Shown here piece by piece: positions 26,613-36,608 of a stretch of DNA of 63,018 bases (positions are counted from its first letter, which is position 1; every line of letters begins with the position of its first letter). The DNA is from Paludibacteraceae bacterium. GTDB taxonomy: Bacteria; Bacteroidota; Bacteroidia; Bacteroidales; Paludibacteraceae. The position numbers were made by a program, and so were the translations under genes. Location: the NCBI GenBank assembly GCA_905233925.1, contig CAJOFV010000002.1:1-63018 (forward strand). Reading direction: 5' to 3'. Below the pieces are notes generated by a model. That model was not told the DNA's origin. It saw nothing but the letters and a program-made list of their open reading frames with translations, and ran no database searches.

Positions 26613-29600
26613 ATGAGTTTTTTGGAATTTATTACGAAACTGTTTGGTAACAAGTCGCAGAAGGATATGCGTGCGATTCAGCCGTATGTGGACAAGATAG
26701 CTGCGGTTTATCCGGAAATAGATGCCTTGAGTAATGATGCGTTGCGTGAGCGTTCGGCTGCCATTATGGCTAAGATCGCCGCGTACGTGGCAGAAAAGAA
26801 ACAGCGTATTGTGGAGCTTAAAGCAAGCATCGAGGGGCTTGATATAGACAAACGCGAGAAAGTTTATAATGAGGTTGACAAACTCGAAAAAGAAATCAAA
26901 GAAGACTATAAGACCGTTCTGGACGAGGTGCTGCCGGAAGTGTTTGCGATTGTGAAGTCAACCGCCCGCCGCTTTGCACAGAACGAGAAAGTGGTGGTAA
27001 CGGCGAATGATCAGGACAAGAGCCTGGCAGCAGACCCGCGCTTTGACTTTGTGGAGATTCAGGGCAGCAGCGCCGTTTATTACAACCACTGGACTGCCGG
27101 TGGCAACGAGATAACGTGGGACATGGTGCATTATGACGTGCAGTTGATAGGCGGTGTGGTATTGCACCAGGGCAAAATAGCAGAGATGGCGACCGGTGAA
27201 GGTAAGACGCTTGTGGCGACATTGCCGGTGTTCCTCAACGCAATGACGCACGAAGGCGTGCACGTTGTGACGGTGAACGACTATCTGGCGAAACGTGACT
27301 CGGAGTGGATGGGTCCGCTGTATATGTTCCACGGTCTGACGGTTGATTGTATTGACAAGCACAAACCGAACTCCGACGAGCGCCGCAAAGCGTACGCCTG
27401 CGACATTACTTTCGGTACAAACAACGAGTTCGGTTTTGACTACCTGCGTGACAACATGGCGACTTCGCCGTTGGATCTTGTGCAGCGCGGTCATAACTTC
27501 GCCATCGTCGATGAGGTGGACTCCGTATTGATTGACGATGCACGTACGCCGTTGATTATCAGTGGTCCGATACCCAAGGGCGAAGACCAGATGTTTGACG
27601 AATACAAGCACCGTGTGGAACTGCTGGTACGTACGCAAACGACGCTGACAACGAAGCTGCTTGCAGAGGCAAAAGCGAAAATGGGCTCTTCGGACGAGAA
27701 GGAGAAAGAAGCCGGCGAATTGGCATTATTCCGCGCGTTCAAGGGCATGCCGAAGTCGAAGGCGCTGATTAAGTACCTCTCCGAGCCGGGCGTGAAAGTG
27801 CGCTTGCAGAAGACGGAGGAGTTCTACTTGCAGGAGAACGAGAAGAACATGCACATCGCCACGGACGAGTTATACTTCGTCATTGACGAAAAGAACAAGT
27901 CCATTGAGTTGACGGACAAGGGTATAGATACGCTGACGGGCAGCACTGAAGACCCGAACTTCTTCGTATTGCCGGACGTGGGAAGCGAAATCGCCGAACT
28001 GGAGAAAGAGAACCTGACCGCCGAGGAGAAGCAGCAGCGTAAGGATGATATCCTGTCCAATTACTCCATCAAGTCGGAGCGTGTACACACGGTGCACCAG
28101 TTACTTAAGGCCTACACGCTGTTCGAGAAGGATGTGGACTATATCATTGATAACAACGAGGTGAAGATTGTCGATGAGCAGACAGGCCGTATCATGGAAG
28201 GCCGCCGCTGGTCGGATGGTTTGCATCAGGCAGTTGAAGCGAAAGAGAACGTGAAGGTGGAAGGCGCGACCCAGACGTTTGCGACCATTACCTTGCAGAA
28301 CTACTTCCGTATGTACAACAAACTGTCCGGTATGACCGGTACAGCCGAGACGGAAGCAGGCGAGTTCTGGAACATCTACAAGTTGGACGTGGTGGTTATC
28401 CCGACCAACAAACCCGTCGCGCGAATCGACATGAACGACCGTATTTACCGCACCAAGCGCGAGAAGTACAACGCGGTCATAGACGAAATACAGAAACTCA
28501 TCGGCGAAGGCCGTCCGGTGCTGGTTGGTACAACGAGTGTCGAGATATCCGAGTTATTGAGCAAGATGCTGACCATGCGTAAGATTCAGCACCAGGTGTT
28601 GAACGCGAAGTTGCACCAGCGCGAGGCGGAGGTTGTTGCCGAAGCTGGTCGCAGAGGCGTAGTAACCATCGCAACGAACATGGCAGGTCGTGGAACGGAT
28701 ATTAAACTGACGCCGGAAGTAAAAGAGGCGGGTGGTCTGGCCATTATCGGTACGGAGCGGCATGAGAGCCGCCGTGTGGACAGACAGTTGCGCGGACGTT
28801 CGGGACGTCAGGGCGACCCGGGTAGTTCGGTGTTCTATGTGTCTCTGGAGGATGACCTGATGCGTATGTTCGGTTCGGAGCGTATTGCTTCCGTGATGGA
28901 CAGAATGGGCTTCGAGGAAGGCGAAATGATTGAGCACAACATGATTTCGAACTCCATTGAGCGCGCACAGAAGAAGGTCGAGGAGAACAACTTCGGAATC
29001 CGTAAGCGCTTGATTGAATACGACGACGTGATGAACCAGCAGCGTAACGTCATTTACGCGAAACGCCGCCACGCGTTGATGGGTGAGCGTATCGGTGTGG
29101 ATATCACGAACATGATTTATGACACGGCGGAGTCTATCGTAGCCGATGCGCGCGACGCAATGGATTACGAGGGCTTGCAGTTCGAGGTAATGCAGGTGTT
29201 CGCGATAGAAGTGCCGTTCGATGAAGACACCTTCCGCGGTAGCCGTGAGAACGTGTTGAGCGACAAACTTGCCGAAGCGGCGATAGAGTCGTTCAAACGC
29301 CGTATGGACAAACTGACCACCACTGCTAATCCGGTCGTTCAGAAAGTCTATGAGGAGAAAGGCGCGATGTATGAGAATATTCTGATTCCGATTACGGACG
29401 GCAAGAAAGTATATAATATCGCGGTTAACCTCAAGCGTGCTGCGGAAACGGACAGCAAAGAGGTTATCAAAGAGTTCGAGAAACGGATGCTGCTGTATGT
29501 CATTGATGACGAGTGGAAGGAGCATCTTCGTCAGTTGGATGACCTCAAACAGAGCGTACAGAACGCATCCTACGAGCAGAAAGATCCGCTGTTGATTTAC

Positions 29601-29936
29601 AAACTCGAGTCATTTAATATCTTCAAACAGATGCTGGATTCGTTCAACCGCCGTGCGATTGCGATTTTGTTGCGCGGACAGATTCCGATGCAGCAACCGC
29701 AGAACGTGCAGCAGGCAGCGGCACAACAGCGGTCGGACTACAGCCGTTATCGTACACAGAAGGATGCAGTGCAGAGCGCGGCGCAGGCAAGCGGTATGGC
29801 ACAGGCAGCTGGTCGCGACACCCGCGAAATGCAGCGTCCCGAGCCGATTCGCGTGGAGAAAAAACCGCGTCCGAATGACCCGTGTCCCTGTGGCTCCGGC
29901 AAAAAGTACAAACAATGCCACGGCAAAGGATTGTAA
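26613..29936 (+). CDS. secA: Protein translocase ATPase SecA
   Basis: SecA drives preproteins through SecYEG by ATP hydrolysis at the inner face of the membrane. The 1107-residue product has the Walker [15 protein letters not shown], Walker B/DEAD-like [19 protein letters not shown], the motor-2 [10 protein letters not shown] and [14 protein letters not shown] motifs, and the C-terminal zinc tail [13 protein letters not shown]. It is about 200 residues longer than E. coli SecA, partly from an extended N-terminal coiled region and a larger segment around residues 330-500, as is usual in Bacteroidota. Own promoter and leader. lgt follows after 17 bp, so the export ATPase and the lipoprotein-modifying enzyme are cotranscribed. 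Confidence 0.97.
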   Translation: MSFLEFITKLFGNKSQKDMRAIQPYVDKIAAVYPEIDALSNDALRERSAAIMAKIAAYVAEKKQRIVELKASIEGLDIDKREKVYNEVDKLEKEIKEDYKTVLDEVLPEVFAIVKSTARRFAQNEKVVVTANDQDKSLAADPRFDFVEIQGSSAVYYNHWTAGGNEITWDMVHYDVQLIGGVVLHQGKIAEMATGEGKTLVATLPVFLNAMTHEGVHVVTVNDYLAKRDSEWMGPLYMFHGLTVDCIDKHKPNSDERRKAYACDITFGTNNEFGFDYLRDNMATSPLDLVQRGHNFAIVDEVDSVLIDDARTPLIISGPIPKGEDQMFDEYKHRVELLVRTQTTLTTKLLAEAKAKMGSSDEKEKEAGELALFRAFKGMPKSKALIKYLSEPGVKVRLQKTEEFYLQENEKNMHIATDELYFVIDEKNKSIELTDKGIDTLTGSTEDPNFFVLPDVGSEIAELEKENLTAEEKQQRKDDILSNYSIKSERVHTVHQLLKAYTLFEKDVDYIIDNNEVKIVDEQTGRIMEGRRWSDGLHQAVEAKENVKVEGATQTFATITLQNYFRMYNKLSGMTGTAETEAGEFWNIYKLDVVVIPTNKPVARIDMNDRIYRTKREKYNAVIDEIQKLIGEGRPVLVGTTSVEISELLSKMLTMRKIQHQVLNAKLHQREAEVVAEAGRRGVVTIATNMAGRGTDIKLTPEVKEAGGLAIIGTERHESRRVDRQLRGRSGRQGDPGSSVFYVSLEDDLMRMFGSERIASVMDRMGFEEGEMIEHNMISNSIERAQKKVEENNFGIRKRLIEYDDVMNQQRNVIYAKRRHALMGERIGVDITNMIYDTAESIVADARDAMDYEGLQFEVMQVFAIEVPFDEDTFRGSRENVLSDKLAEAAIESFKRRMDKLTTTANPVVQKVYEEKGAMYENILIPITDGKKVYNIAVNLKRAAETDSKEVIKEFEKRMLLYVIDDEWKEHLRQLDDLKQSVQNASYEQKDPLLIYKLESFNIFKQMLDSFNRRAIAILLRGQIPMQQPQNVQQAAAQQRSDYSRYRTQKDAVQSAAQASGMAQAAGRDTREMQRPEPIRVEKKPRPNDPCPCGSGKKYKQCHGKGL

Positions 29937-29953
29937 TTGACAATGGATAGTAT

Positions 29954-30877
29954 ATGGTAAATGTATTGTCGGTTGTTTGGGATGTAGACCCGATTCTCAT
30001 TCACTTCGGTAATGGCGGAATACGTTGGTACGGATTGCTCTGGGCAATCGGTATCTACCTTTGCTATCTGGTGCAAGTATGGGTGTACAGGCATGAACAT
30101 TGCCCCGAAGAATGGGCGGACAAGATTTTTGTCTGGATGACGCTGGGTGTGATTATCGGCGCACGAATCGGACATTGCTGGTTTTACGAATGGCATCTTA
30201 CCAATAACCCTATTCAAATTTTCAGTTGGACAATCACCTACCGCAATCCCTATATTGAAAACCCTTTCCTCCTCATCAAAGTCTGGGAAGGGGGGCTATC
30301 TTCCCACGGCGGCGGTATAGGTTTGGCTATTGCGGCGTGGTTGCTTAACAAACGCCATTTCTCAAAGAAACCCGAATACCAAACATCAATGATTTGGATT
30401 CTTGACCGTCTTTGTATCGGCGTCTGCATTACTGCAACCCTCATCCGACTCGGCAACCTTATGAACTCCGAGATTTACGGCGGTCCGACAGACCTCCCGT
30501 GGGGATTCATCTTCGTTCGTGATGGACAAACCGTGCCTTGCCATCCCACCCAAATATACGAGATGCTCTACGTCCTTCTCACTATGGCGGTTACATGGCC
30601 GATGTATTGGTTCACCAATGCCCGTCGCCGCGAAGGACTGCTCATTGGTACGTTCTTCCTCATTGTTTTCGTAATCCGATTCTTCTTGGAATTCATCAAA
30701 AACGACCAGGAAGCCTTCGAAGCAGGACATGTCCTCAATATGGGGCAGTGGCTCTCTATTCCTTTTATTATGGTGGGTGTTTGGCTCGTTATTCGTGCGT
30801 TCAGACGGCCGATGTTGCCTGATACTACACAATTTGAAGTACCTGCTCCGGAAACACCAAAAAACAAGAAAAAATAA
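29954..30877 (+). CDS. lgt: Prolipoprotein diacylglyceryl transferase
   Basis: Lgt moves diacylglyceryl from phosphatidylglycerol to the lipobox cysteine of prolipoproteins in the inner membrane. The 307-residue polytopic protein shows the family's IRWYGLLWAIG start, HGGGIGL loop, RLGNLMNSEIYG signature (with the essential Arg and Asn) and CHPTQIYE. Length is slightly above the usual 260-290 because of a charged C-terminal tail ending KNKKK. It lies between secA and a predicted outer-membrane barrel gene, 2 bp from the latter. Confidence 0.95.
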   Translation: MVNVLSVVWDVDPILIHFGNGGIRWYGLLWAIGIYLCYLVQVWVYRHEHCPEEWADKIFVWMTLGVIIGARIGHCWFYEWHLTNNPIQIFSWTITYRNPYIENPFLLIKVWEGGLSSHGGGIGLAIAAWLLNKRHFSKKPEYQTSMIWILDRLCIGVCITATLIRLGNLMNSEIYGGPTDLPWGFIFVRDGQTVPCHPTQIYEMLYVLLTMAVTWPMYWFTNARRREGLLIGTFFLIVFVIRFFLEFIKNDQEAFEAGHVLNMGQWLSIPFIMVGVWLVIRAFRRPMLPDTTQFEVPAPETPKNKKK

Positions 30878-30879
30878 CT

Positions 30880-32235
30880 ATGCCCAGCCGCTCGGCACAT
30901 CGATTTTTATCACTTGGCATCATTTGCCTGATATATGTATCGCCTGTTTTTGCGGGCGATACTATTTATGTGATGAGCGATACCTATGCCGGCGTTGCCA
31001 AGGATACTTTCAAACTCCAAAACCAACAATCTGCCGTTGATAATGACGACCTGCTCCTGCAATTAGTCGCGCAGCAAAGCCACGAAATATTCATTCGGGA
31101 CTCTATCCGCCAAGACTCTCTTTTGCAGCAACTTATCCTGCGGGATTCCGCGCTACAAGCTGAATTAACCGCCTTGCAGGATCGCCTCATTAAGACTCAA
31201 GACTCCATCCGAAAACTCCAGGAATTACTCCATCCGACACCTCCCGCTGAAGAACTGTCAACTGCCAACTCCCAACTGTCAACTGACATTGACCCCTTGC
31301 AGCAGGAGATTGACTCGCTCTCACGCGAATTGGCGGATAAGATTTACATCAATCGTGCCGGTATTGAAAAGTCCATCTTCCGCGATCTCGATGCAGATTT
31401 AGAAGACGTCTCACGCAACCTCCGCGAGCGATATTCCCACTGGTACAAGGAGGCAAATCTCATGGCGCAATTCACCCAAAACTATATCTCACCCAACTGG
31501 TATAAAGGCGGTAACAGCCAATTCGCCATCTTGAACATTGCCAAGGGACAAATCAATTACCGCAAAGACCGTATCACGTGGGAGAACCTCGGCGAATGGC
31601 GTGCCGGCGTCACCACCACACCGGGCGACACGCTTCGCAAATACAATGTCACCGACGACATGTTCCGACTCTATAGTAAATTTGGCTATCAAATCGTCCC
31701 GAAACTATACGCCGTTGCTTCCGTCGAGTTGAATACCACACTCTGGAACGTCTGGAATGAAAACCAATCTACCGTTAAAACGGCGTTCATGACGCCTGCT
31801 AAATTCTATATCCATGGCGGTTTGGATTATCGACCCATCGAGGACCTCAGTATCTACTTTGCACCAGCTACATACAAGCTCGTCTATGCACACTTTGGCG
31901 ATGGCGATAGTATCCACAACGTCAACGTCACTAACTACGGCATAAAAGCCGGAGAACAGCTCCTCAGCGAATTTGGTAGCACCTTGCGCGTACAGTGGAG
32001 ATGGCACCCTGTGCGTGAGTTCGGACTCGATACGGAGTTTTACCTCTATACCAATTATAAAACTGTTGAAATTGATTGGGAAATCAATGGCGAATTCTAC
32101 ATCAACCGTTTCTTAAGTATTCGCTTGATGCTCCATCCTCGTTTTGATTCCGCATATATTGCAGAAGGCGATACCAAACCAAAAATCCAGTTCAAAGAAC
32201 TGCTATCCATTGGATTCTCCCATAAGTTCCGCTAA
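30880..32235 (+). CDS. DUF3078-like outer-membrane protein, copy 1
   Basis: The 451-residue product has an N-terminal hydrophobic export signal (about residues 1-26), a long Gln/Leu/Asp-rich helical region (45-145) probably forming a coiled coil, and a C-terminal beta-rich part (from NLMAQFTQNYISPNWYKGG) ending in GFSHKFR, typical of Bacteroidota outer-membrane barrels with DUF3078. Function is unknown. It starts 2 bp behind lgt. Its 3' end overlaps the convergent HD gene by 33 bp. The coiled region contains an intragenic 7-bp array (31253-31287) that encodes ELSTANSQLSTD. A related protein is encoded at 38030-39190. Confidence 0.8.
   Translation: MPSRSAHRFLSLGIICLIYVSPVFAGDTIYVMSDTYAGVAKDTFKLQNQQSAVDNDDLLLQLVAQQSHEIFIRDSIRQDSLLQQLILRDSALQAELTALQDRLIKTQDSIRKLQELLHPTPPAEELSTANSQLSTDIDPLQQEIDSLSRELADKIYINRAGIEKSIFRDLDADLEDVSRNLRERYSHWYKEANLMAQFTQNYISPNWYKGGNSQFAILNIAKGQINYRKDRITWENLGEWRAGVTTTPGDTLRKYNVTDDMFRLYSKFGYQIVPKLYAVASVELNTTLWNVWNENQSTVKTAFMTPAKFYIHGGLDYRPIEDLSIYFAPATYKLVYAHFGDGDSIHNVNVTNYGIKAGEQLLSEFGSTLRVQWRWHPVREFGLDTEFYLYTNYKTVEIDWEINGEFYINRFLSIRLMLHPRFDSAYIAEGDTKPKIQFKELLSIGFSHKFR
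31253..31287. repeat. 7-bp array inside a coding region (AACTGTC)
   Basis: AACTGTC, AACTGCC, AACTCCC, AACTGTC and AACTGAC begin at 31253 and every 7 bp. This is the kind of array otherwise found between genes; at 35 bp it is not a multiple of three. Confidence 0.8.
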
Positions 32236-32778
32236 ACGCTCCCAACGCAAGATAGCGTCGTGACCGTATTTCCAGATATTCTCCCGAATCTTGGCAATCG
32301 ACACTTCTTCGCCCAAGTGAGATTTGGAATAGAATTTATCGGCATAGCAGATAATGCGCTCCGCAAGCGATTCCGGCAGATAATCTTTCACCGGAATAGG
32401 CAAATCTTCACGAATAACCTGCTCCATCGTTATACCGCTCCCCGTGTGACGCTCAGCCACAAATGCGTGCTGAGGCAGACCCTCATTCCGCAATAACTCT
32501 GCACCCAAATACCCGTGTTCAATGTACTTGTGAGACCCGACACAATGAATCTTCGGCGCATCGCAGTAGATAATCCCTATATCATGCAGCATTGCCGCCT
32601 CCGAGAGAAATTCTCGATTCACAATCTCGCCTTTCTCATTCCCAATCGTCTCCCAGTCTGGGTGCGCATCCAATATCCGCATTGCTCGGTCACGAACTTG
32701 CTCCGAGTGTACTAACAACACCTCTTTCAACGCTGGCGAATCACCGTAATATTTATCAATCAATAAATACGGATCCAC
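32203..32778 (-). CDS. HD-domain phosphohydrolase-like protein
   Basis: The 191-residue protein carries the HD-superfamily metal site: His in LLVHSEQV, the doublet in AMLHDIGI, the His of ERHTGSG and a late Asp (ICYADKF). Such small HD proteins are usually cytosolic metal-dependent phosphohydrolases; the substrate is not evident here. It is the last gene of the nadK-fmt-HD operon, 42 bp behind fmt across a 7-bp array. Its 3' end overlaps the convergent DUF3078-like gene by 33 bp. Confidence 0.85.
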   Translation of the reverse strand: MDPYLLIDKYYGDSPALKEVLLVHSEQVRDRAMRILDAHPDWETIGNEKGEIVNREFLSEAAMLHDIGIIYCDAPKIHCVGSHKYIEHGYLGAELLRNEGLPQHAFVAERHTGSGITMEQVIREDLPIPVKDYLPESLAERIICYADKFYSKSHLGEEVSIAKIRENIWKYGHDAILRWERLAELMGESNG

Positions 32779-32785
32779 AATAATC

Positions 32786-32818
32786 CTAAATCTTAAATCT
32801 TAAATCCTAAATATCTTT
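32786..32818. repeat. 7-bp array (TAAATCT)
   Basis: TAAATCT, TAAATCT, TAAATCC and TAAATAT follow one another with 7-bp period in the fmt/HD gap. Confidence 0.75.
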
Positions 32819-32820
32819 TC

Positions 32821-33720
32821 TCAACGCAGCCCGTTGAGAAAAGATCTCGTATCCATCCGTTTCTTGCCGGCTGCCTGCAGCTCTAATATATCCACGTATC
32901 CGTCTTTACACGGCACAATAATATGCCCTTTCGCCGATGCCACCGGACTGACAGCTGCCTTAAATACCTTCACAACATTCCCGTTCCACATCATCCACGC
33001 ACCGGGGTAGGGACTCAATCCGCGAACAAAATTCTTTATCTCGGTTGCAGTCTTGCTAAAGTCTATCTCGCACGTCTCTTTGAAGATTTTTGGAGCAGGT
33101 TTTAAGTCTGGTAATTCCGGCTGCGGTACCACTGGAAGAGGCTTGCCCTCACGGTCACATTCCTCGATAAGACGCACTGTCCGAAGCACTATATCCCGAC
33201 TTAACGCCATCAGCCGATCATGCACGCTACCGACATCTTCATCTTCGCCAATCGCTATCCGTTCTTGCAAAATCATGTTGCCAGTATCTATCTCATGTTT
33301 AAGCATGAACGTTGTCAGTCCCGTCTCTTTCTCGCCATTGATAACAGCCCAGTTTATCGGGGCGGCACCGCGGTATTGAGGTAGCAACGAACCGTGTACG
33401 TTGAATGTGCCGAGCCGGGGCATTGCCCATACAACTTCCGGCAACATGCGAAACGCTGTAACAATCTGCAAATCAGCCTTATAGCTGCGCAACTCTTCCA
33501 CAAACGCTTCGTCTTTCAGTTTTTCCGGCTGCAATACCGGCAACCCCTGTGACAAAGCATATTGTTTGACGGCGGAGAACTGCACCTGATGCCCGCGTCC
33601 GGCGGGTTTGTCGGGCATAGTGACAACGGCGACTACGTTGTAGTCATTCTCAATCAACGCCTGCAAGCCTGCCACGGCAAACTCCGGCGTTCCCATGTAG
33701 ATTATCCGTAAATGATGCAT
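32821..33720 (-). CDS. fmt: Methionyl-tRNA formyltransferase
   Basis: Fmt formylates initiator Met-tRNA with 10-formyl-tetrahydrofolate. The N-terminal domain shows YMGTPEFAV, the catalytic region FNVHGSLLPQYRGAAPINWA (Asn-His pair) and the conserved Asp of HEIDTGNMI. The C-terminal OB-like domain includes GLSPYPGAW. The length of 299 residues is a little under the usual 310-320, mainly at the C-terminus. ATG 33720 gives the typical MHHLRIIYMGTP start. It follows nadK after 6 bp. Confidence 0.95.
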   Translation of the reverse strand: MHHLRIIYMGTPEFAVAGLQALIENDYNVVAVVTMPDKPAGRGHQVQFSAVKQYALSQGLPVLQPEKLKDEAFVEELRSYKADLQIVTAFRMLPEVVWAMPRLGTFNVHGSLLPQYRGAAPINWAVINGEKETGLTTFMLKHEIDTGNMILQERIAIGEDEDVGSVHDRLMALSRDIVLRTVRLIEECDREGKPLPVVPQPELPDLKPAPKIFKETCEIDFSKTATEIKNFVRGLSPYPGAWMMWNGNVVKVFKAAVSPVASAKGHIIVPCKDGYVDILELQAAGKKRMDTRSFLNGLR

Positions 33721-33726
33721 CGTGAA

Positions 33727-34581
33727 TTAAAGCTTTCCGCCTTGTCCCCAAGATAACTTGTCTTTCAGCGATTGAATGAAACTGTTTTGACCGATTTGCA
33801 CGAGTTTGACGGTGTAAGAGGCTTTGCGGATTTGCAGGCTGATATCCTGTGACATGACCTGGCTGCGGCCGTCTACACTGATAAGGTAACTTCCTGTACG
33901 TGATTTCACCGTCAAATCAATGACCCAGTCATCCGGAATAACCAGCGGACGGACATTGAGACTGTGTGTCGCAATCGGTGAAATGATGACCCCGCGAGCC
34001 TGTGGCACCATCAACGGACCGCCAATACTGAGATTGTAGGCCGTAGAGCCGGTAGGCGTTGCAAGCAGCAGGCCATCCGCTTCGTATTGATGCAGCAGTT
34101 CACCGTTAATGCGGGCTTCAATGGAAATCATACTGCTCAAGCCGTACTTCATCACTGCTATCTCGTTCAGCGCATTGGGTGCCATAATCAGCCCGTCGCG
34201 CGAAGTCTCTACATGCAGCAGCGTGCGTTGCTCGATGGTATAGTGCCCTTTGATGAGCTGATCCATAATGACATCAACATTTTTCGTTTGTACGTCCGCC
34301 AAAAAGCCGAGACGTCCGCAGTTGATGCCCAAAATGGGGATATTACTGTCGCCGAGAGCAGCTGCAGTAGTCAAAAATGTGCCGTCACCGCCAACAGACA
34401 ACGCAAAGTCAATCGGCTCAAGGGCGTTTGTGTACAACGGATACTCACGAAGGTTCAATTCCTGTCGCAGTTCTTGTGACAGCACGACACCAACGCCTCG
34501 CAGTTGCATGAACTCTAAAATATGTTGCACCTCGTTCAAGGTGTTGGATTTCATCGCGTTTCCAAAGATGGCAATTGTCAT
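33727..34581 (-). CDS. nadK: NAD kinase
   Basis: NadK phosphorylates NAD to NADP in the cytosol. Visible motifs are SVGGDGTFLTTAA, ILGINCGRLGFLADV, NALNEIAV, and DGLLLATPTGSTAYNLSIGGPL with the following VPQARG. ATG 34581 gives MTIAIFGN and 284 residues, the normal family length. The frame runs further upstream to 34866 but that part overlaps the divergent pdxJ and its own promoter at 34599-34630. First gene of nadK-fmt-HD. Confidence 0.95.
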   Translation of the reverse strand: MTIAIFGNAMKSNTLNEVQHILEFMQLRGVGVVLSQELRQELNLREYPLYTNALEPIDFALSVGGDGTFLTTAAALGDSNIPILGINCGRLGFLADVQTKNVDVIMDQLIKGHYTIEQRTLLHVETSRDGLIMAPNALNEIAVMKYGLSSMISIEARINGELLHQYEADGLLLATPTGSTAYNLSIGGPLMVPQARGVIISPIATHSLNVRPLVIPDDWVIDLTVKSRTGSYLISVDGRSQVMSQDISLQIRKASYTVKLVQIGQNSFIQSLKDKLSWGQGGKL

Positions 34582-34598
34582 AATTCTTAAATTTGCCG

Positions 34599-34630
34599 CA
34601 AAATTACTACAAAAAGATGACATAGACAAA
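34599..34630 (-). promoter_or_regulatory. Promoter of nadK-fmt-HD
   Basis: Minus strand TTTG (34630-34627), a 20-bp spacer and TAATTTTG (34606-34599). The -7 box lies 17 bp ahead of the ATG. Confidence 0.85.
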
Positions 34631-34657
34631 TATTTTATTGTAAAAACGCAGTTTTTA

Positions 34658-34689
34658 TTTGTGTATATCAAAAAAAAGTTGTAATTTTG
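34658..34689 (+). promoter_or_regulatory. Promoter of the pdxJ-exbBD-zapA-rny operon
   Basis: TTTG (34658-34661), a 20-bp spacer and TAATTTTG (34682-34689), 19 bp ahead of ATG 34709; divergent from the nadK promoter with 27 bp between the -33 boxes. Confidence 0.85.
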
Positions 34690-34708
34690 CGGCGTAATAT
34701 GTGAAATT

Positions 34709-35434
34709 ATGGCAAAACTCAGTGTAAATATCAACAAAGTGGCTACCCTGCGCAACGCGCGCGGAGCCAATACGCCCGATGTCGAGAAGTTCGCTTTGGA
34801 CTGCGAACTGTTTGGCGCACAGGGAATTACAGTCCATCCGCGTCCCGATGAACGCCATATCCGCAAGGAGGACGTTTATCAGCTCAAGTCGTTAATCAAG
34901 ACCGAACTCAATGTGGAGGGAAACCCCACGGAGGAGTTTATGGAGCTTGTAATGGACGTTTGTCCCGACCAGGTAACGCTTGTGCCGGATTCGCCGACAC
35001 AGCTTACCAGTAACCATGGCTGGAATGTCCGTCATTACCTCAATTATTTGCAGGCCATTGTGGACGAACTTCACTCCAAACGTATCCGCGTCAGCATTTT
35101 TGTCGATGCCAACGTTGAAATGGTGGAGTATGCCAAGAAAACCGGTGCAGACCGCGTAGAGATTTATACCGGTCCGTATGTGAAACTCTTCGAACTCAGT
35201 CCCGAACGGGCGCTCGATTACCTGCGTCCTGCGGCTGAAAAAGCACGCGAGTTGGGGCTTGGTGTGAATATGGGGCATGACCTCAATATGGAAAATCTTC
35301 GCCCGCTGATTAAGGCATTCCCCTGGGTGGCTGAGGTTAGTATCGGTCATGCAATTATTTCCGATTCCCTCTATTTGGGCATTCAGGAAACAATCAAACG
35401 CTACCGCGAAGCGTTGGAAATCGACGCCCAATAA
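34709..35434 (+). CDS. pdxJ: Pyridoxine 5'-phosphate synthase
   Basis: PdxJ condenses 1-deoxyxylulose 5-phosphate with 3-amino-2-oxopropyl phosphate to pyridoxine 5'-phosphate. The 241-residue TIM-barrel protein shows LSVNINKVATLRNARG, GITVHPRPDERHI, QVTLVPDSP, RVSIFVDA, VEIYTGPY, VNMGHDLN and SIGHAIISDSLYLG, all family-typical. Its substrate is the DXS product, and dxs lies (frameshifted) 24 kb away. Unusually it heads a run containing ExbB/ExbD/TonB-like and cell-division genes. Confidence 0.96.
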   Translation: MAKLSVNINKVATLRNARGANTPDVEKFALDCELFGAQGITVHPRPDERHIRKEDVYQLKSLIKTELNVEGNPTEEFMELVMDVCPDQVTLVPDSPTQLTSNHGWNVRHYLNYLQAIVDELHSKRIRVSIFVDANVEMVEYAKKTGADRVEIYTGPYVKLFELSPERALDYLRPAAEKARELGLGVNMGHDLNMENLRPLIKAFPWVAEVSIGHAIISDSLYLGIQETIKRYREALEIDAQ

Positions 35435-35437
35435 TTT

Positions 35438-35468
35438 TCAAATTCTCAAATTCTCAAATCTTCAAATA
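35438..35468. repeat. 8-bp array (TCAAATTC)
   Basis: TCAAAT begins at 35438, 35446, 35454 and 35462, exact 8-bp period, filling the pdxJ/exbB gap. It is the same family as 2581-2620 (opposite strand) and 36172-36191. Confidence 0.82.
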
Positions 35469-35475
35469 AAAACGT

Positions 35476-36168
35476 ATGTTTTTGCAAATTGATACATTGG
35501 ATGCGATGGTGGAGAACCTCGCAGTTGTAGAAGAACCCGTGCAAGAGTCTATCAATCTGTGGACGATGGCAGCCTATGGCGGTTGGATTATGATTATCCT
35601 CGCTTTGCTGCTGGCGTGGGGAGTTTATATTTTTATTGAGCGTATGGTGGTGCTCAAATCCGCTACCAAAGAGGATACATCGTTTATGGACCGTATCCAT
35701 GATTATATCCACGAGGGTAAGATGGATTCTGCTGTTAACCTCTGTAAGCAAACTGATACACCGGCTTCGCGCATGATTGAAAAGGGTATTTCTCGTATTG
35801 GTCGTCCGATGCAGGATGTGCAGGTGGCGATTGAGAATGTTGGTAATCTCGAGGTTGGCAAACTGGAAAAAGGCCTTGTAATCATGGCAACTATTGCTGC
35901 CGGAGCACCGATGCTTGGTTTCTTGGGAACGGTGCTTGGTATGGTTCAAACCTTCTTTAATATGGCGCAGAATGCCAGTGGCGTGATTGAGATGTCTGCG
36001 CTGAGTGAAGGTATGTATCAGGCGATGGTGACCACTATTGGCGGTCTCATTGTCGGTATTCTGGCAATGTTTGCCTACAACTTCCTCGTTGCGCGTATTG
36101 ACCGTGTCGTTCGCGGTCTCGAATCCCGCACGCTTGAGTTTATGGATCTCCTCAACGAACCGGCCTAA
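35476..36168 (+). CDS. exbB: ExbB/TolQ-family proton channel subunit
   Basis: The 230-residue inner-membrane protein has a membrane segment at about residues 33-55 (IMIILALLLAWGVYIFIE), a long cytosolic loop and a paired hairpin in the C-terminal half (MATIAAGAPMLGFLGTVLGM and GGLIVGILAMFAYNFLV). The GFLGTVLGM segment is the MotA/TolQ/ExbB signature. With ExbD and the TonB-like protein behind it, it should couple the proton gradient to outer-membrane transport, for example by the SusC protein in this window, or to Tol-like envelope tasks. Confidence 0.92.
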   Translation: MFLQIDTLDAMVENLAVVEEPVQESINLWTMAAYGGWIMIILALLLAWGVYIFIERMVVLKSATKEDTSFMDRIHDYIHEGKMDSAVNLCKQTDTPASRMIEKGISRIGRPMQDVQVAIENVGNLEVGKLEKGLVIMATIAAGAPMLGFLGTVLGMVQTFFNMAQNASGVIEMSALSEGMYQAMVTTIGGLIVGILAMFAYNFLVARIDRVVRGLESRTLEFMDLLNEPA

Positions 36169-36171
36169 TCT

Positions 36172-36191
36172 TCAAATTTTCAAATCATTAA
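36172..36191. repeat. Short 8-bp array between exbB and exbD
   Basis: TCAAAT at 36172 and 36180 and TTAAAT at 36188, exact 8-bp period, reaching the exbD start codon. Confidence 0.65.
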
Positions 36192-36608
36192 ATGTCACTG
36201 AAAAGAAGAAATAGGGTAGAGGCGACCTTCGCGATGTCCAGCATGACGGACTTGATTTTCCTCTTGCTGCTCTTTTTTGTGATGGCATCAACCATGTCCT
36301 CGCCCAATGATATTAAGATAAATCTTCCGCAGGCGAAAGCGAGAACCAACACCAAACAAGTGGTTGCCAAAGTGTCGATTGACAATCTGGGCAATTACTT
36401 TGTGGCACTTGGGCGCGAGAAACCCGTTGCTATCAATGTGGAGGACTTGGAGAGCTATTTGTGCGGCATTCAGCAAATGGATTCCGCAATGTATATTGCC
36501 CTACATGCAGACCAAGACATCGCTTATAAGGAAGTGGTAAACGTGCTGGACATCGCCAATCAGCACAAGATGAAACTCGTCATTGCTACGAGACACAATG
36601 GTCAGTAA
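36192..36608 (+). CDS. exbD: ExbD/TolR-family protein
   Basis: The 138-residue protein has one N-terminal membrane segment (MTDLIFLLLLFFVMASTM) whose Asp is the proton-handling residue of ExbD/TolR, followed by a small periplasmic domain with IALHADQDIAYKEVVNVLDI. It is encoded 23 bp behind exbB and overlaps the TonB-like gene by 11 bp. Only one ExbD is encoded here, whereas many Bacteroidota clusters have two. Confidence 0.93.
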   Translation: MSLKRRNRVEATFAMSSMTDLIFLLLLFFVMASTMSSPNDIKINLPQAKARTNTKQVVAKVSIDNLGNYFVALGREKPVAINVEDLESYLCGIQQMDSAMYIALHADQDIAYKEVVNVLDIANQHKMKLVIATRHNGQ

